Position numbers and translations under genes: made by a program. 40,343 nt of DNA. It comes from CAYJHC01 sp964369805 (GTDB lineage: Bacteria > Bacillota > Clostridia > Peptostreptococcales > Anaerovoracaceae). The notes under the pieces were generated by a model, which saw only the letters and a list, made by a program, of their open reading frames with translations, did not search any database and was not told the DNA's origin. The stretch's first letter is position 1; each line of letters starts with the position of its first letter. Location of the stretch: the NCBI GenBank assembly GCA_964369805.1, contig CAYJFM010000021.1, positions 1-40,343 on the forward strand. Reading direction: 5' to 3'. Positions 1-8,415 of the stretch are shown piece by piece.

Positions 1-1435
1 TTGGCGTTGGAGTCGGTGTTGGTGTCGGTGTTGGTGTCGGTGTTGGTGTCGGTGTTGGTGTTGGTGTCGGTGTTGGTGTCGGTGTTGGTGTCTCTTCTTT
101 CCAAGTCGCTGTTAATGTTTTCTTTCCGCCTTCTTCTGTTACCACATAACCTGTGAAGATGTATCCTTCTTTTGTTGGATCAGTAATTTTAGTATCTGCG
201 TCAATTGTTTCATCTCCACTAAATGCTCCTGTTCCCCCAACATTGTCAACAAACACCTTATCTCCTGGGTTAACTGTGAAACTTTCTTCTGTAAGGCTTT
301 CAGAGCCACTTGCCGCTGGGCCATTATAAGTTACTGTTGGCATTTTAATCCATTGGGCTATATATGTATTAATTGAGTTAGCATAAATATATCCGTTGAA
401 TATATACCCTTCCTTTGTAGGATTATTTATTGTAATATCCTTTTCTAAGGCTACAGTCATCGCCCCCACTACTTCAACAGTCTTACCGCCCGCATCTGTG
501 TATGTTCCTGTTCCGCCTTGGTTGTCGATAGTTATCTTTTCATTGATGTTATACTCTTCTGAATGCTCCGCAAATCCAAATTCATCAGTTGAAATATTTT
601 TTGAATAGTTAACAAAAGCATTTTCAACATCTCCCGGAGTCGGGTTTATAACAAAACCTACCGCTAACTTCATATTCACTGATCCTGCGTGAATATAGTA
701 TTGATTCCTGCCATTTGCCCAGTACTGCATAGGGCTTGTTCCAAAACTGGAATCTCTTCCCTCAACCATTGCAAGTTCATACCCATCTTCTGGTATTACA
801 GTAAACTTCAATGGTTGTCTATATTCAATATTCTCTGTTTTCTCCAAGATTACATGCCCAACTTTTACATTATTTTCAAAAATATCTGCTGAATATCTAC
901 TTGTTGCTGCATCTGTATATATGTTTTTAAAAACTTGTTCGTTTTCGTAGTTTCTATCAATAGTTTTCATCCCCACTAATGTTAATGTTAAATTTACATT
1001 AGATGTTACTGTCATAGATACTTCAGCATTTATTAATAAAGTACTAAGTTGAGTTTTAGCATCACTTGAAATAGCGTATTCTGAATAAGTAGGTTCTATG
1101 GTAGGCACATATCTGAACCCATATCCAAAAGTACCCACACTTGTGCTAAACTTTTTTCCTGTATTCTCATCCCACGTAACAGGAACTTCAACTATTGAAT
1201 ATTCCTCTCCCGTTTTCAATACTGCATCTAAGGTGTCTGGCAAGTACGGTGTATCTGTACTGTCTTTAAGGAAATACTGAGTTCTTATCTCATCAGATAG
1301 AATAAACTCAATTATCTCGGGAGAGCTCCCTGCTTTCGGTTCTTCTGCTGCATATGGAACAACAGCTAACTGTGTTATCATCGTCAACATTAAGATGATT
1401 AAAAAACACTTTCTAATGTTAGTATATTTCTTCAT
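1..1435 (-). CDS. Secreted surface protein with Thr-Pro repeat tail (partial, C-terminus off the left edge)
   Basis: The reading frame is open from the ATG at 1435 to the window edge, at least 478 codons with no stop. A strong GAGGAAG ribosome site precedes it. The N-terminus is a classical signal peptide: MKK, then a hydrophobic stretch to about residue 28, with likely cleavage near a YAA site. The middle contains a VTWDENTGK-type segment resembling bacterial Ig-like domains. Two related segments around residues 330-445 share a PTKEGYIF core, which recalls the Listeria-Bacteroides (Flg_new) repeats of surface proteins. The visible end is at least 15 consecutive Thr-Pro dipeptides after a WKEE sequence. 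Such a linker usually spans the cell wall or joins domains, so an anchor or further domain probably lies beyond the edge. Substrate and function are unknown. Confidence 0.8.
   Translation of the reverse strand, partial: MKKYTNIRKCFLIILMLTMITQLAVVPYAAEEPKAGSSPEIIEFILSDEIRTQYFLKDSTDTPYLPDTLDAVLKTGEEYSIVEVPVTWDENTGKKFSTSVGTFGYGFRYVPTIEPTYSEYAISSDAKTQLSTLLINAEVSMTVTSNVNLTLTLVGMKTIDRNYENEQVFKNIYTDAATSRYSADIFENNVKVGHVILEKTENIEYRQPLKFTVIPEDGYELAMVEGRDSSFGTSPMQYWANGRNQYYIHAGSVNMKLAVGFVINPTPGDVENAFVNYSKNISTDEFGFAEHSEEYNINEKITIDNQGGTGTYTDAGGKTVEVVGAMTVALEKDITINNPTKEGYIFNGYIYANSINTYIAQWIKMPTVTYNGPAASGSESLTEESFTVNPGDKVFVDNVGGTGAFSGDETIDADTKITDPTKEGYIFTGYVVTEEGGKKTLTATWKEETPTPTPTPTPTPTPTPTPTPTPTPTPTPTP
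2..91 (-). repeat. 12-bp tandem repeat encoding a (Thr-Pro)n linker
   Basis: On the minus strand the codons alternate ACA/ACT/ACG with CCA/CCG, giving a 12-base unit that encodes Thr-Pro-Thr-Pro and repeats to the left edge. Near-identity at the base level suggests that copy number can change by slippage or unequal recombination. It lies in frame inside the surface-protein gene. Confidence 0.9.
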
Positions 1436-1772
1436 ATTATTTCTTCCTCTTTTTTCTTCTCTATAGCATTCAAATTATACAACAATATTATATCATAAAT
1501 TCATAAAAGTCACATCATTTTTTCCTATTTTCGCCGATTTTGAAACTTTTTATGCAATTTTTTACTATATGTTTTCACATTTGTTACATTTAATTTTGTA
1601 ATAATTGTAATTTTTGTGAATAATTATATAATCATGTTACAAAGATCTCGTCTAGGGAATAAAGTTATTATAGATATTATAATTTAGGTTTCTCATTATA
1701 TTGTACTTTGCATAGCCAATATTATTTTGGTACAATAAAACATAAAACCTAATGGAATGAAAGGAAACTCAA
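1436..1772. other. Divergent intergenic region (337 bases) with promoters only
   Basis: This AT-rich gap lies between the surface protein (-) and the thioredoxin gene (+). For the minus gene, two TATAAT hexamers (plus-strand attata at 1474-1479 and 1487-1492) are possible -10 boxes, but no good -35 was found. For the plus genes a distal candidate promoter is TTGTAA at 1605-1610, a 16-base spacer and TATAAT at 1627-1632. I see no RNA gene or coding region here. Confidence 0.5.
1708..1736 (+). promoter_or_regulatory. Promoter for the thioredoxin-CcdA genes
   Basis: TTGCAT at 1708-1713, a 17-base spacer and TACAAT at 1731-1736 form a good sigma-A-type promoter 36 bases before the ATG at 1773. 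An AAAGGAA ribosome site lies between them. Confidence 0.6.
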
Positions 1773-2297
1773 ATGGAAAAAAATAAAAGCAATAATAAAC
1801 TAGCAAAAATATTAATTCCCGTTTTAATAGCAGTTGTTGTAATATCAATTTATGGTATTAAAAATGTTAGCGACTCCACTGACAGCAGCTCAGACACTCT
1901 CGCATTTGAAGTTGCACAAATTAACACTGAAGAGCTTTCAGAAGCAGGTAAGCCTGTAATGGTAAACTTTGGATCAGATAGCTGTGTCCCTTGTGTTCAA
2001 ATGAGACCAGAATTAGTTAAAGTATATGATGAATATAATGGCCAGGTAGAATTTAATTATCTAGACGTAAATGTAAACCCAGAAGGCATAGATGATGTGC
2101 CTATCACTTCCATACCAACACAGCTTTTTCTAACTGCTGATGGTGAAAGCTATATGCCAAGTGATTCAGTACTGACTTCAGTTTCAGGCTGGCAAGAAGT
2201 AACTTCAACTGAAGATCCTAGTAAAACCTATATTATACATGTTGGCGGATTAACTGAGGATGAAATGAAACTTATACTTGCAGAAATGGGTGTGTAG
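1773..2297 (+). CDS. Membrane-anchored thioredoxin-like protein
   Basis: This 174-residue protein has a short basic N-terminus and one hydrophobic segment at about residues 11-28. That segment is an uncleaved anchor rather than a lipobox signal, because no suitable Cys follows. A thioredoxin fold on the outer face of the membrane comes next. The active site is Cys71-Val-Pro-Cys74, and the conserved cis-Pro is likely Pro115 in a SIPT motif. It should reduce or exchange disulfides in exported proteins and receive electrons from the CcdA-like protein encoded 2 bases downstream. The CVPC motif lacks the usual preceding Trp (SDSC rather than WC), as in some thioredoxins of amino-acid-fermenting clostridia. 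The natural substrate is unknown. Confidence 0.82.
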   Translation: MEKNKSNNKLAKILIPVLIAVVVISIYGIKNVSDSTDSSSDTLAFEVAQINTEELSEAGKPVMVNFGSDSCVPCVQMRPELVKVYDEYNGQVEFNYLDVNVNPEGIDDVPITSIPTQLFLTADGESYMPSDSVLTSVSGWQEVTSTEDPSKTYIIHVGGLTEDEMKLILAEMGV

Positions 2298-2299
2298 TT

Positions 2300-2989
2300 A
2301 TGATTAATAATTGGCTAGAGGCTCTAAGCAGTATTATCGTTGAAAGCTCCTGGATGGCTCCACTATTTGCTTTATTAGCTGGTATTCTCACGTCCTTCAC
2401 CCCTTGTTCACTTTCTTCAGTGCCAATAATTATTGGGTATGTTGGCGGTGCAAACTGCGATAGCAGAAAAGCTCTGCGAATATCTTTGATATTTGCAGTT
2501 GGATCTGCAGTCACTTTCACAGTATTTGGCATAATAGCCTCAACTGCAGGAAGCTTACTTGGAAACGCAAGCAGCATATGGTATATTATTTTAGGAGTCT
2601 TAATGATTTTAATGGCTTTGCAGTTATGGGGGCTATATCAATTTATTCCATCAACAAATATCCTATCTAAAAATACTAAAACAGGATACCTAGGAGCTTT
2701 TATAGCTGGAATTCTCGGCGGCATCTTTGCTTCGCCATGTGCAACACCAGTGCTCGTAGTTCTCCTAGCATTAGTAGCTAGCCAGGGAAGTTTAATTTAT
2801 GGTGGATTCTTACTCTTATGCTATTCAATTGGGCATGGTGCCCTAGCTGTTATTGCTGGTACATCAATAGGATTCACTAAAAAAATCACTGAAAATCCTA
2901 AGTATGAGTCACTCAGTAAACTGCTAAATATATTATTAGGAACACTAGTTCTGCTAATTGGTTTCTACATGCTTTACTTAGGCTTTTAA
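2300..2989 (+). CDS. CcdA-family thiol-disulfide transmembrane transporter
   Basis: This 229-residue, six-helix integral membrane protein belongs to the CcdA/DsbD-beta family. The two redox cysteines expected in the first and fourth helices are visible as Cys36 (FTPCSLSSVP) and Cys147 (ASPCATPV). The family carries reducing equivalents from cytoplasmic thioredoxin across the membrane to an external thioredoxin-like partner. Here the partner is almost certainly the anchored thioredoxin encoded just upstream, whose stop lies 2 bases before this ATG. No cytochrome c maturation gene is nearby, so a general role in external disulfide reduction is more likely than haem ligation. No terminator hairpin was seen after the gene. 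Confidence 0.85.
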   Translation: MINNWLEALSSIIVESSWMAPLFALLAGILTSFTPCSLSSVPIIIGYVGGANCDSRKALRISLIFAVGSAVTFTVFGIIASTAGSLLGNASSIWYIILGVLMILMALQLWGLYQFIPSTNILSKNTKTGYLGAFIAGILGGIFASPCATPVLVVLLALVASQGSLIYGGFLLLCYSIGHGALAVIAGTSIGFTKKITENPKYESLSKLLNILLGTLVLLIGFYMLYLGF

Positions 2990-3064
2990 TCACGACTATA
3001 ATGAATTGTCAATAACTACATATTAAGAAAGGAGTTGTAAATAATAGCAGTAGCTTTTATTTAC

Positions 3065-3070
3065 TATAAT
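3065..3070 (+). promoter_or_regulatory. Candidate -10 box directly before moeA (possible leaderless start)
   Basis: A perfect TATAAT lies 7 bases before the moeA ATG at 3078. The -35 region is poor. If used, it would give a transcript starting at or next to the ATG, which fits the absence of a ribosome site there. An AAGGAG at 3028-3033 is too far away (44 bases) to serve this start. Confidence 0.3.
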
Positions 3071-3077
3071 AATAATT

Positions 3078-4298
3078 ATGTTAACAGTTAAAACTATAGA
3101 GGAAGTATATGCAATTATAGAGGATAGCTTTCAGCAAATAAGTCTCCCCCTCGAGGAAGTAGATTTACTTCATTGCTGTGGAAGGACTTTAGCTGAAGAT
3201 ATTATATCTGCAGAGTTTGTTCCTTCCTTCAACCGCTCATCTGTAGATGGCTTTGCGCTTGTATCTTCTGATACCTTTGGATGTTCTGATAGCATACCTG
3301 CTATACTTACAAAGTCTAAGGAAGTTTTTATGGGAGAAAAAGTTGATTTTGAAGTGGCTAAAACTACTTGCTCCCCTATTCCAACTGGAGGTCAGGTCCC
3401 AAATGGTGCTGATTCCGTGCAAATGATTGAATACTCAGAAGACTATAAAGATGGAACCATCGGCATACTTAAATCCTGCGCTCCAGGACAAAACATGATT
3501 TTTAAAGGGGACGATGTCTCCCCTGGACAAGTTGTACTCTCAAAAGGCAGAGTTTTATCTTCCCACGACATAGGCGCCTTAGCCGCTTTAGGATATAGCA
3601 AAGCCACTGTGTTTGCCAAGCCAAAAGTTGGAATTATATCAACAGGAAATGAACTTGTGGAGATATCAGAAGTCCCAAAAGAAGGTGAGATTAGAGATGT
3701 AAACTCAAGTTTACTTGCTGCCACAGTTAAAACTTTCGGCGTAGAGCCAGTAATGTACGGCATATTTAAGGACGAAGAACATATTCTTAGTAGTGCACTG
3801 CAGACTGCCTTAGCGCAATGTCAAATTGTCTTAATTTCTGGTGGAAGTAGTGTAGGAACTAAAGACGCCACATGCAAAGTTATAGAAGAACATGGCGACA
3901 TCCTAGCCCATGGTATTGCCTTAAAGCCTGGAAAGCCAACTATTGTTGGTAAAGTTTTAGACAAACCAGTAATTGGTCTTCCAGGACATCCTGTAGCAGC
4001 ATTCTATGTAACCCAGTTGGTAGTTTCCTATTTATTAGAAGCAACTAGCCTCATTACTAACACAAGAAATGAAATAAGCGCCACTCTCACAGAGTCAATT
4101 GAGTCCAACCATGGAAGGACACAATGTGTAGGCGTAACTATGAAAACTGATGAATGCACAGGCAAACTACTTGCTACACCAATTAGAACTAAGTCAGGTC
4201 TAATAACTACCTTAGCTGGAACTGATGGATATTTTGTAATTCCAAGGGACTGCGAAGGTCTAAACAAAGATACAGAAATCACAGTTTATATTTACTAA
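3078..4298 (+). CDS. moeA: Molybdopterin molybdenumtransferase MoeA
   Basis: This 406-residue protein has the full MoeA length. MoeA inserts molybdate (or tungstate) into adenylylated molybdopterin in the last step of Mo/W cofactor synthesis, in the cytoplasm. Family signatures visible in order are the SSVDGFA motif with Asp57, the STGNEL motif, the ISGGSSVGTKD motif and the ALKPGKP motif, followed by the domain IV segment. An in-frame stop at 3051-3053 rules out a longer start with a normal codon, and the ATG at 3078 has no ribosome site in front. A second, fused moeA follows 30 bases downstream, so the two are probably cotranscribed. Paired MoeA proteins are often explained by separate Mo and W handling; that is inference here. 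Confidence 0.92.
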   Translation: MLTVKTIEEVYAIIEDSFQQISLPLEEVDLLHCCGRTLAEDIISAEFVPSFNRSSVDGFALVSSDTFGCSDSIPAILTKSKEVFMGEKVDFEVAKTTCSPIPTGGQVPNGADSVQMIEYSEDYKDGTIGILKSCAPGQNMIFKGDDVSPGQVVLSKGRVLSSHDIGALAALGYSKATVFAKPKVGIISTGNELVEISEVPKEGEIRDVNSSLLAATVKTFGVEPVMYGIFKDEEHILSSALQTALAQCQIVLISGGSSVGTKDATCKVIEEHGDILAHGIALKPGKPTIVGKVLDKPVIGLPGHPVAAFYVTQLVVSYLLEATSLITNTRNEISATLTESIESNHGRTQCVGVTMKTDECTGKLLATPIRTKSGLITTLAGTDGYFVIPRDCEGLNKDTEITVYIY

Positions 4299-4328
4299 AT
4301 TAGCTTTTTTTATTAAGGGAGATTATAT

Positions 4329-6239
4329 ATGAAAATCAATTATCTAACAAATATTCCCCTGCAAGATGCGCAGGAGGCATATTTAAACAGGTTAATTCAA
4401 GAGGGTTTTAAATCAGAGGAAGAATCAATCTCTGTAATGAATTCAAATGGTAGATTAACTTCAAAAGCAGTATATGCAAATATATCTGCCCCCCACTACC
4501 ATGCCAGTGCAATGGATGGAATTGTTCTAAATTCTAAAGTTACCTTTGGTGCTACAGAAACCACACCAGTAATTCTTGAAGCTGATGACTATGTGGTTGT
4601 TGATACTGGCGATCCAGTTCCAAAAGACTTAGATGCCGTTATTATGATTGAAGATATTGTAGAAGTTGGCGATGGTAAGCTAAAGATTTTTGCTGCAGCT
4701 ACACCTTGGCAGCATATAAGACAAATTGGCGAAGATATTTGTGCTGGTGAAATGATCCTTCCTTCTTTTAGTAAGATTACCCCAGCCGCTATCGGTTCTA
4801 TGCTTGCTGGTGGCATTTTGGATGTCTCTGTAATAAAGAAACCAGTAGTTGGAATTATACCTACTGGAGATGAAATAGTTCTACCTACTTCAAACCCAAA
4901 AGAAGGCGATATTATAGAATTTAACTCTTCTATTTTTTCAGCAATGCTTTCAGATTGGGGAGCAGAGCCAGTAACCTACCCTATTTGCAAAGACAATTTT
5001 GAAGAAATAAAAAATGCTTTAGAAACCGCATTAGTTGACTGTGACATGGTCATTATAAATGCAGGATCTTCTGCGGGTAGAGAAGATTATACAAAAGATG
5101 TTATCGCTGAAGTTGGCCATGTTATGTATCATGGAATTGCTATGAAGCCAGGCAAACCAGCCATACTTGGACATTTACATGAAAAACCTATACTTGGTGC
5201 ACCTGGATATCCTGTTTCTGCAATTATAGTAATCGAGCAGCTTCTTAAGCCTTTGCTTGAATACTATATTAAGTCTCATGCTCCATCCTATGGTTATCAG
5301 GAAGCTATTCTTTCTAGATCAATGGTTTCAGGCCTTAAGTATAAGGAGTTTGTAAGAGTTAGAATGGGCTATGTAGAAGACAAGTTCATAGCTTCACCAC
5401 TTAACAGAGGGGCAGGCGTTGTAACCTCTTTTATGAGAGCTGATGGTATACTAGAAGTCCCTCAAGATGTAGAAGGATATGAAGCAGGTGATAAGGTTAA
5501 TATTAGGCTATTAAATCCTATCTCTAAATTAGAGAAATCCCTAGTTGCCATAGGAAGCCACGATCCTCTGCTTGACGAAGTAATAGATTTAATTCACATT
5601 TCCAACAATGACCTTTATATGACTTCCTCACATGCTGGTTCTATGGGAGGTATAATGGCAGTAAAAAGAAACGAAGCTCATATTGCTGGAATCCATCTGC
5701 TAGATGAAGCAACAGGTGCCTATAACGCTTCTTACGTAAAAAAATTCTTCCCTAAGGGAAATGTAAAGCTTGTTGAGTGCGTTGGTAGAGATCAAGGTTT
5801 CCTTGTACAAAAGGGGAATCCAAAGAACATAAATTCAATTTCAGACCTTTACAGAGATGGCATAAGATATGTTAATAGACAAAAGGGTTCTGGGACTAGA
5901 ATTCTCTTTGACTATCTTAATAAAACTGAAGAAAAAGACCCAAGCCAAATATATGGCTATGGCCGTGAAGAGTTTACACATACATCAGTAGCAGCACAAA
6001 TCGCCTCAGACTCCGCAGATGTAGGTATGGGTATATACTCAGCCGCTAAAATGTTCGACCTAGATTTCATTCCATTAACAGTTGAAACCTATGACCTTCT
6101 TATCCCTGATTATGCGTGGGAAACTAATATGGTACAAGAACTTCTCCATATTATCAAAGGCCCTGAATTCAGAAATAGGTTAGAAGAGCTGAAAGGCTAT
6201 ACAATTGATAACCCAGGAAGAATTAAAGACGTGTTATAA
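4329..6239 (+). CDS. MoeA fused to a PBP-like (molybdate-sensing type) domain
   Basis: This 636-residue protein has two parts. Residues 1 to about 400 are a second complete MoeA, with the SAMDGIV motif, PTGDEI, the NAGSSAGREDYT motif and AMKPGKP. Residues about 405-636 form a periplasmic-binding-protein-like domain with the signatures SHAGSMGGI, IHLLDEATGAYN and RQKGSGTR, like the PBP_like family found fused to MoeA. There is no signal peptide, so the binding domain is cytoplasmic. By family analogy it may bind molybdate, tungstate or another small ligand and tune cofactor insertion. The gene follows moeA after 30 bases with an AAGGGAG ribosome site. A bidirectional terminator follows. Confidence 0.88.
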   Translation: MKINYLTNIPLQDAQEAYLNRLIQEGFKSEEESISVMNSNGRLTSKAVYANISAPHYHASAMDGIVLNSKVTFGATETTPVILEADDYVVVDTGDPVPKDLDAVIMIEDIVEVGDGKLKIFAAATPWQHIRQIGEDICAGEMILPSFSKITPAAIGSMLAGGILDVSVIKKPVVGIIPTGDEIVLPTSNPKEGDIIEFNSSIFSAMLSDWGAEPVTYPICKDNFEEIKNALETALVDCDMVIINAGSSAGREDYTKDVIAEVGHVMYHGIAMKPGKPAILGHLHEKPILGAPGYPVSAIIVIEQLLKPLLEYYIKSHAPSYGYQEAILSRSMVSGLKYKEFVRVRMGYVEDKFIASPLNRGAGVVTSFMRADGILEVPQDVEGYEAGDKVNIRLLNPISKLEKSLVAIGSHDPLLDEVIDLIHISNNDLYMTSSHAGSMGGIMAVKRNEAHIAGIHLLDEATGAYNASYVKKFFPKGNVKLVECVGRDQGFLVQKGNPKNINSISDLYRDGIRYVNRQKGSGTRILFDYLNKTEEKDPSQIYGYGREEFTHTSVAAQIASDSADVGMGIYSAAKMFDLDFIPLTVETYDLLIPDYAWETNMVQELLHIIKGPEFRNRLEELKGYTIDNPGRIKDVL

Positions 6240-6276
6240 CTTACTATAAATTGATAAATTTCACAGAATAAATAAA

Positions 6277-6318
6277 TCGGCCCTATAAATTAGACTGAAT
6301 CTAATCTATAGAGGCCGA
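6277..6318. terminator. Bidirectional terminator between the moeA pair and trxA
   Basis: A long inverted repeat (TCGGCC at the outer left, GGCCGA at the outer right, about 18 pairs with one bulge and one mismatch) encloses a CTGAA loop. It is followed by CTTTAATTTTTA on the plus strand and by a T-rich run on the minus strand. It sits between convergent genes. Confidence 0.85.
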
Positions 6319-6367
6319 CTTTAATTTTTATACAAAGTACAACTTACTAAGTACTTACTAGTTACAT

Positions 6368-6676
6368 TTATTTTACAAGCTCAAGAATCTCTTCTTTAGA
6401 CATTCCCCCAACCTTTTCTGTAACCTTCTCTCCATCTTTAAAAACTAAAAAAGTTGGAACACTCATCACTCTATATTTTCTAGCAATTTTCATTGCCTCA
6501 TCAATATCAAGTTTGCATACTTTAAAATCCACTCCATCGCCTACCATCTCATCTAAAACTGGAGACATGGCCTTGCAAGGCATACACCATTTTGCATGAA
6601 AGTCCACAAGAACTGTACCTTTTACATCAAGAACTTCCTTTTCAAAATTTTCTTCTGTTAAATTTATAATACTCAT
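6368..6676 (-). CDS. trxA: Thioredoxin
   Basis: This 102-residue cytoplasmic thioredoxin is standard length. It has the WCMPC active site (Cys31, Cys34) and a cis-proline in VPTFLVF. The general role is reduction of protein disulfides with electrons from a thioredoxin reductase. It could also feed the CcdA-type transporter encoded at 2300-2989. An AAAGGAG ribosome site precedes the ATG. A TATAAT (plus-strand attata at 6707-6712) suggests its own promoter between it and the upstream thioesterase gene. No thioredoxin reductase gene adjoins it. Confidence 0.93.
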   Translation of the reverse strand: MSIINLTEENFEKEVLDVKGTVLVDFHAKWCMPCKAMSPVLDEMVGDGVDFKVCKLDIDEAMKIARKYRVMSVPTFLVFKDGEKVTEKVGGMSKEEILELVK

Positions 6677-6739
6677 ATTTGCTCCTTTCGAAATACTAAT
6701 AGTTTAATTATACCCTACTCCTAGCTTTTAAAACCAACA

Positions 6740-7141
6740 CTAATCTACTAGTTTGATAAATTTCTCATATACATCTGGGTGGACTTTTTTTAAGCTAATA
6801 GGCCTCCCTTTTTCATTAGTAAAGCAATGTTCTGAAGAACCTCTATTTGTCACCTTCTCATCTTCATCATAAATTGTATATTCAATTGTAAACCTAGCTT
6901 TTTCAATAGATTTCATTTTTACCTCTACAAAAAAGGTATCTCCAAACTCATACCCTTTTCCATAAGTACAGTTTACTGAAAGCACTGGACTCATAAGCCC
7001 CATTGCCTCAAGCTCTCTAAAAGGAATAAACTCCGTATCTAAAAAGAAAACCCTAGCCTCTTCCATCCAGCGAATATAATTAGAGTGATGAACAATCCCC
7101 ATCTTATCTGTCTCATAGTATTGAACTTTTCTACTATACAT
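6740..7141 (-). CDS. Acyl-CoA thioesterase, YbgC/FadM-type hotdog fold
   Basis: This 133-residue single-hotdog protein carries the 4-hydroxybenzoyl-CoA thioesterase-type signature near its N-terminus: YYETDKMGIVHHSNY, with Asp12 as the likely catalytic residue and a His pair beside it. It should hydrolyse acyl-CoA thioesters; the chain preference cannot be read from sequence. An AGGAGG ribosome site precedes the ATG. It lies 18 bases after the transporter gene at 7160-7768 and is probably in the same operon. A metabolic link between the two is not apparent. Confidence 0.85.
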   Translation of the reverse strand: MYSRKVQYYETDKMGIVHHSNYIRWMEEARVFFLDTEFIPFRELEAMGLMSPVLSVNCTYGKGYEFGDTFFVEVKMKSIEKARFTIEYTIYDEDEKVTNRGSSEHCFTNEKGRPISLKKVHPDVYEKFIKLVD

Positions 7142-7159
7142 AAATCCTCCTATTAAATA

Positions 7160-7768
7160 TTATATAACTGAAAACTCAAAGATAATTCCAATAATAGCTG
7201 AAATACCTATATAAATTATTGGATGCAACCCCTTGGTTTTCTTCACAAAAATAGCAAAAATGCTAACAACAATAGCTAAAATTCCAGCCTTCCAGTTAAA
7301 TATGTTGAAAAACTCCCCCATCTGTAAAGCGGTTAAAACCTGTTCTGCAGAAAACCCTTCATAAAAAAATGTAACCGAGACTACATAAAGACAGGCAGCT
7401 GAAATCAATCCAATAGAAGCAGGCCTTAGCCCATAAAGTGCACCAAGCACTTTCCTATTTTCATAAAATCTAAGCAAAATCTTCGCAACAATAATACAAA
7501 TTATCGTAGGAGCAGTAATTAAACCTAAGGTAGCTACAATCGCTCCAAGAATCCCTGCAACATCATACCCTACAAAAGTTGCCATGTTCACTCCAATAGG
7601 TCCAGGTGTTGACTCAGAAATAGCTAAAACATTTGCAAGGTCTTCACTAGTAAACCATCCTGTTTTCTCTCCCATATCTCGTAGAAAAGGTAGTGTTGCC
7701 AGGCCTCCACCAATTGCAAACAGTCCTGTAATGAAGAACTCGTAGAAAAGCTTTAGTAAAATAGGCAT
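7160..7768 (-). CDS. Chromate-type transporter, second half-protein (CHR family)
   Basis: This 202-residue membrane protein has one CHR domain. Its GLFAIGGGLATLPFL motif and ESTPGPIGVN motif are the family signatures. Short CHR proteins occur as adjacent pairs in which the halves are thought to have opposite membrane topology and act together as a heterodimer. Its ATG overlaps the stop of the upstream half by one base (TAATG), indicating translational coupling. Chromate efflux is documented for some family members. In an anaerobe the true anion could be different, so the substrate is left open. Confidence 0.85.
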   Translation of the reverse strand: MPILLKLFYEFFITGLFAIGGGLATLPFLRDMGEKTGWFTSEDLANVLAISESTPGPIGVNMATFVGYDVAGILGAIVATLGLITAPTIICIIVAKILLRFYENRKVLGALYGLRPASIGLISAACLYVVSVTFFYEGFSAEQVLTALQMGEFFNIFNWKAGILAIVVSIFAIFVKKTKGLHPIIYIGISAIIGIIFEFSVI

Positions 7769-8367
7769 TATCTTACACCTCCATTTCTACAGGATCCATT
7801 CTCTTTGTCATCCTTAAGCTGCTCTTCAACATCTTTATATGCAATCATCCCAATAACTGCTGCTACTATAACATAAACAATTGGTGTAATATTAATGATA
7901 ACTGAAGAAAGCGTGACTACAATAAATATTACAAATGTGATTTTGTCTACCACAGAGTTTTTCCACAGTTTGATTATTGCACCCAAAATCAATACACAGA
8001 CGGTTGCCCTAACTGCTACAAAGGCATCTTCAACTTGCTGCAAATGAGAATACTCTAAAAATAATGCTGCAATTACTGTAATTATAACCAGAGAAGGGAA
8101 TATTACGCCAAGAATTGCACAAACAGCTCCAACTGTACCTCTCTTTTTTTTGCCAATAAAAATAGCAACATTTCCTGCTATTACCCCAGGTAAACACTGG
8201 CTCACAGCAAAATAATTTGTTAACTCTTTATCCCCTATCCAGTTTCTTTTTTCAATTAGCTCTCTTTGCAAAATAGGAAGTATTGCATAACCGCCACCAA
8301 AAGCCATAAGCCCAATTTTTGCAAATATAATAAATATAATACAGTATGATTTAATATTCTCTTTCAT
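7768..8367 (-). CDS. Chromate-type transporter, first half-protein (CHR family)
   Basis: This 199-residue partner of the downstream half-transporter has a single CHR domain with the GLMAFGGGYAILPIL and SQCLPGVIAGN signatures and about five or six membrane helices. The pair replaces the full-length fused ChrA of about 400 residues. An AAGGGAG ribosome site precedes the ATG, and an extended -10 promoter lies just upstream. The charged C-terminal tail (KDVEEQLKDDKENG) is cytoplasmic or external depending on topology, which I cannot fix. Confidence 0.85.
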   Translation of the reverse strand: MKENIKSYCIIFIIFAKIGLMAFGGGYAILPILQRELIEKRNWIGDKELTNYFAVSQCLPGVIAGNVAIFIGKKKRGTVGAVCAILGVIFPSLVIITVIAALFLEYSHLQQVEDAFVAVRATVCVLILGAIIKLWKNSVVDKITFVIFIVVTLSSVIINITPIVYVIVAAVIGMIAYKDVEEQLKDDKENGSCRNGGVR

Positions 8368-8393
8368 TTCTCTCCCTTAAGTTTCAACACTAT

Positions 8394-8402
8394 ATTATAA
8401 CA
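8394..8402 (-). promoter_or_regulatory. Extended -10 promoter for the CHR transporter operon
   Basis: On the minus strand the sequence reads TGTTATAAT, a full extended -10 element, about 27 bases before the ATG at 8367 and downstream of a terminator. No matching -35 was found, which is usual for extended -10 promoters. Confidence 0.5.
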
Positions 8403-8415
8403 TATTATCAATTAA

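Noticed and set aside
2990..3077. Molybdenum cofactor riboswitch before moeA
   Set aside because: The gap is only 88 bases and shows none of the stems of that large RNA.
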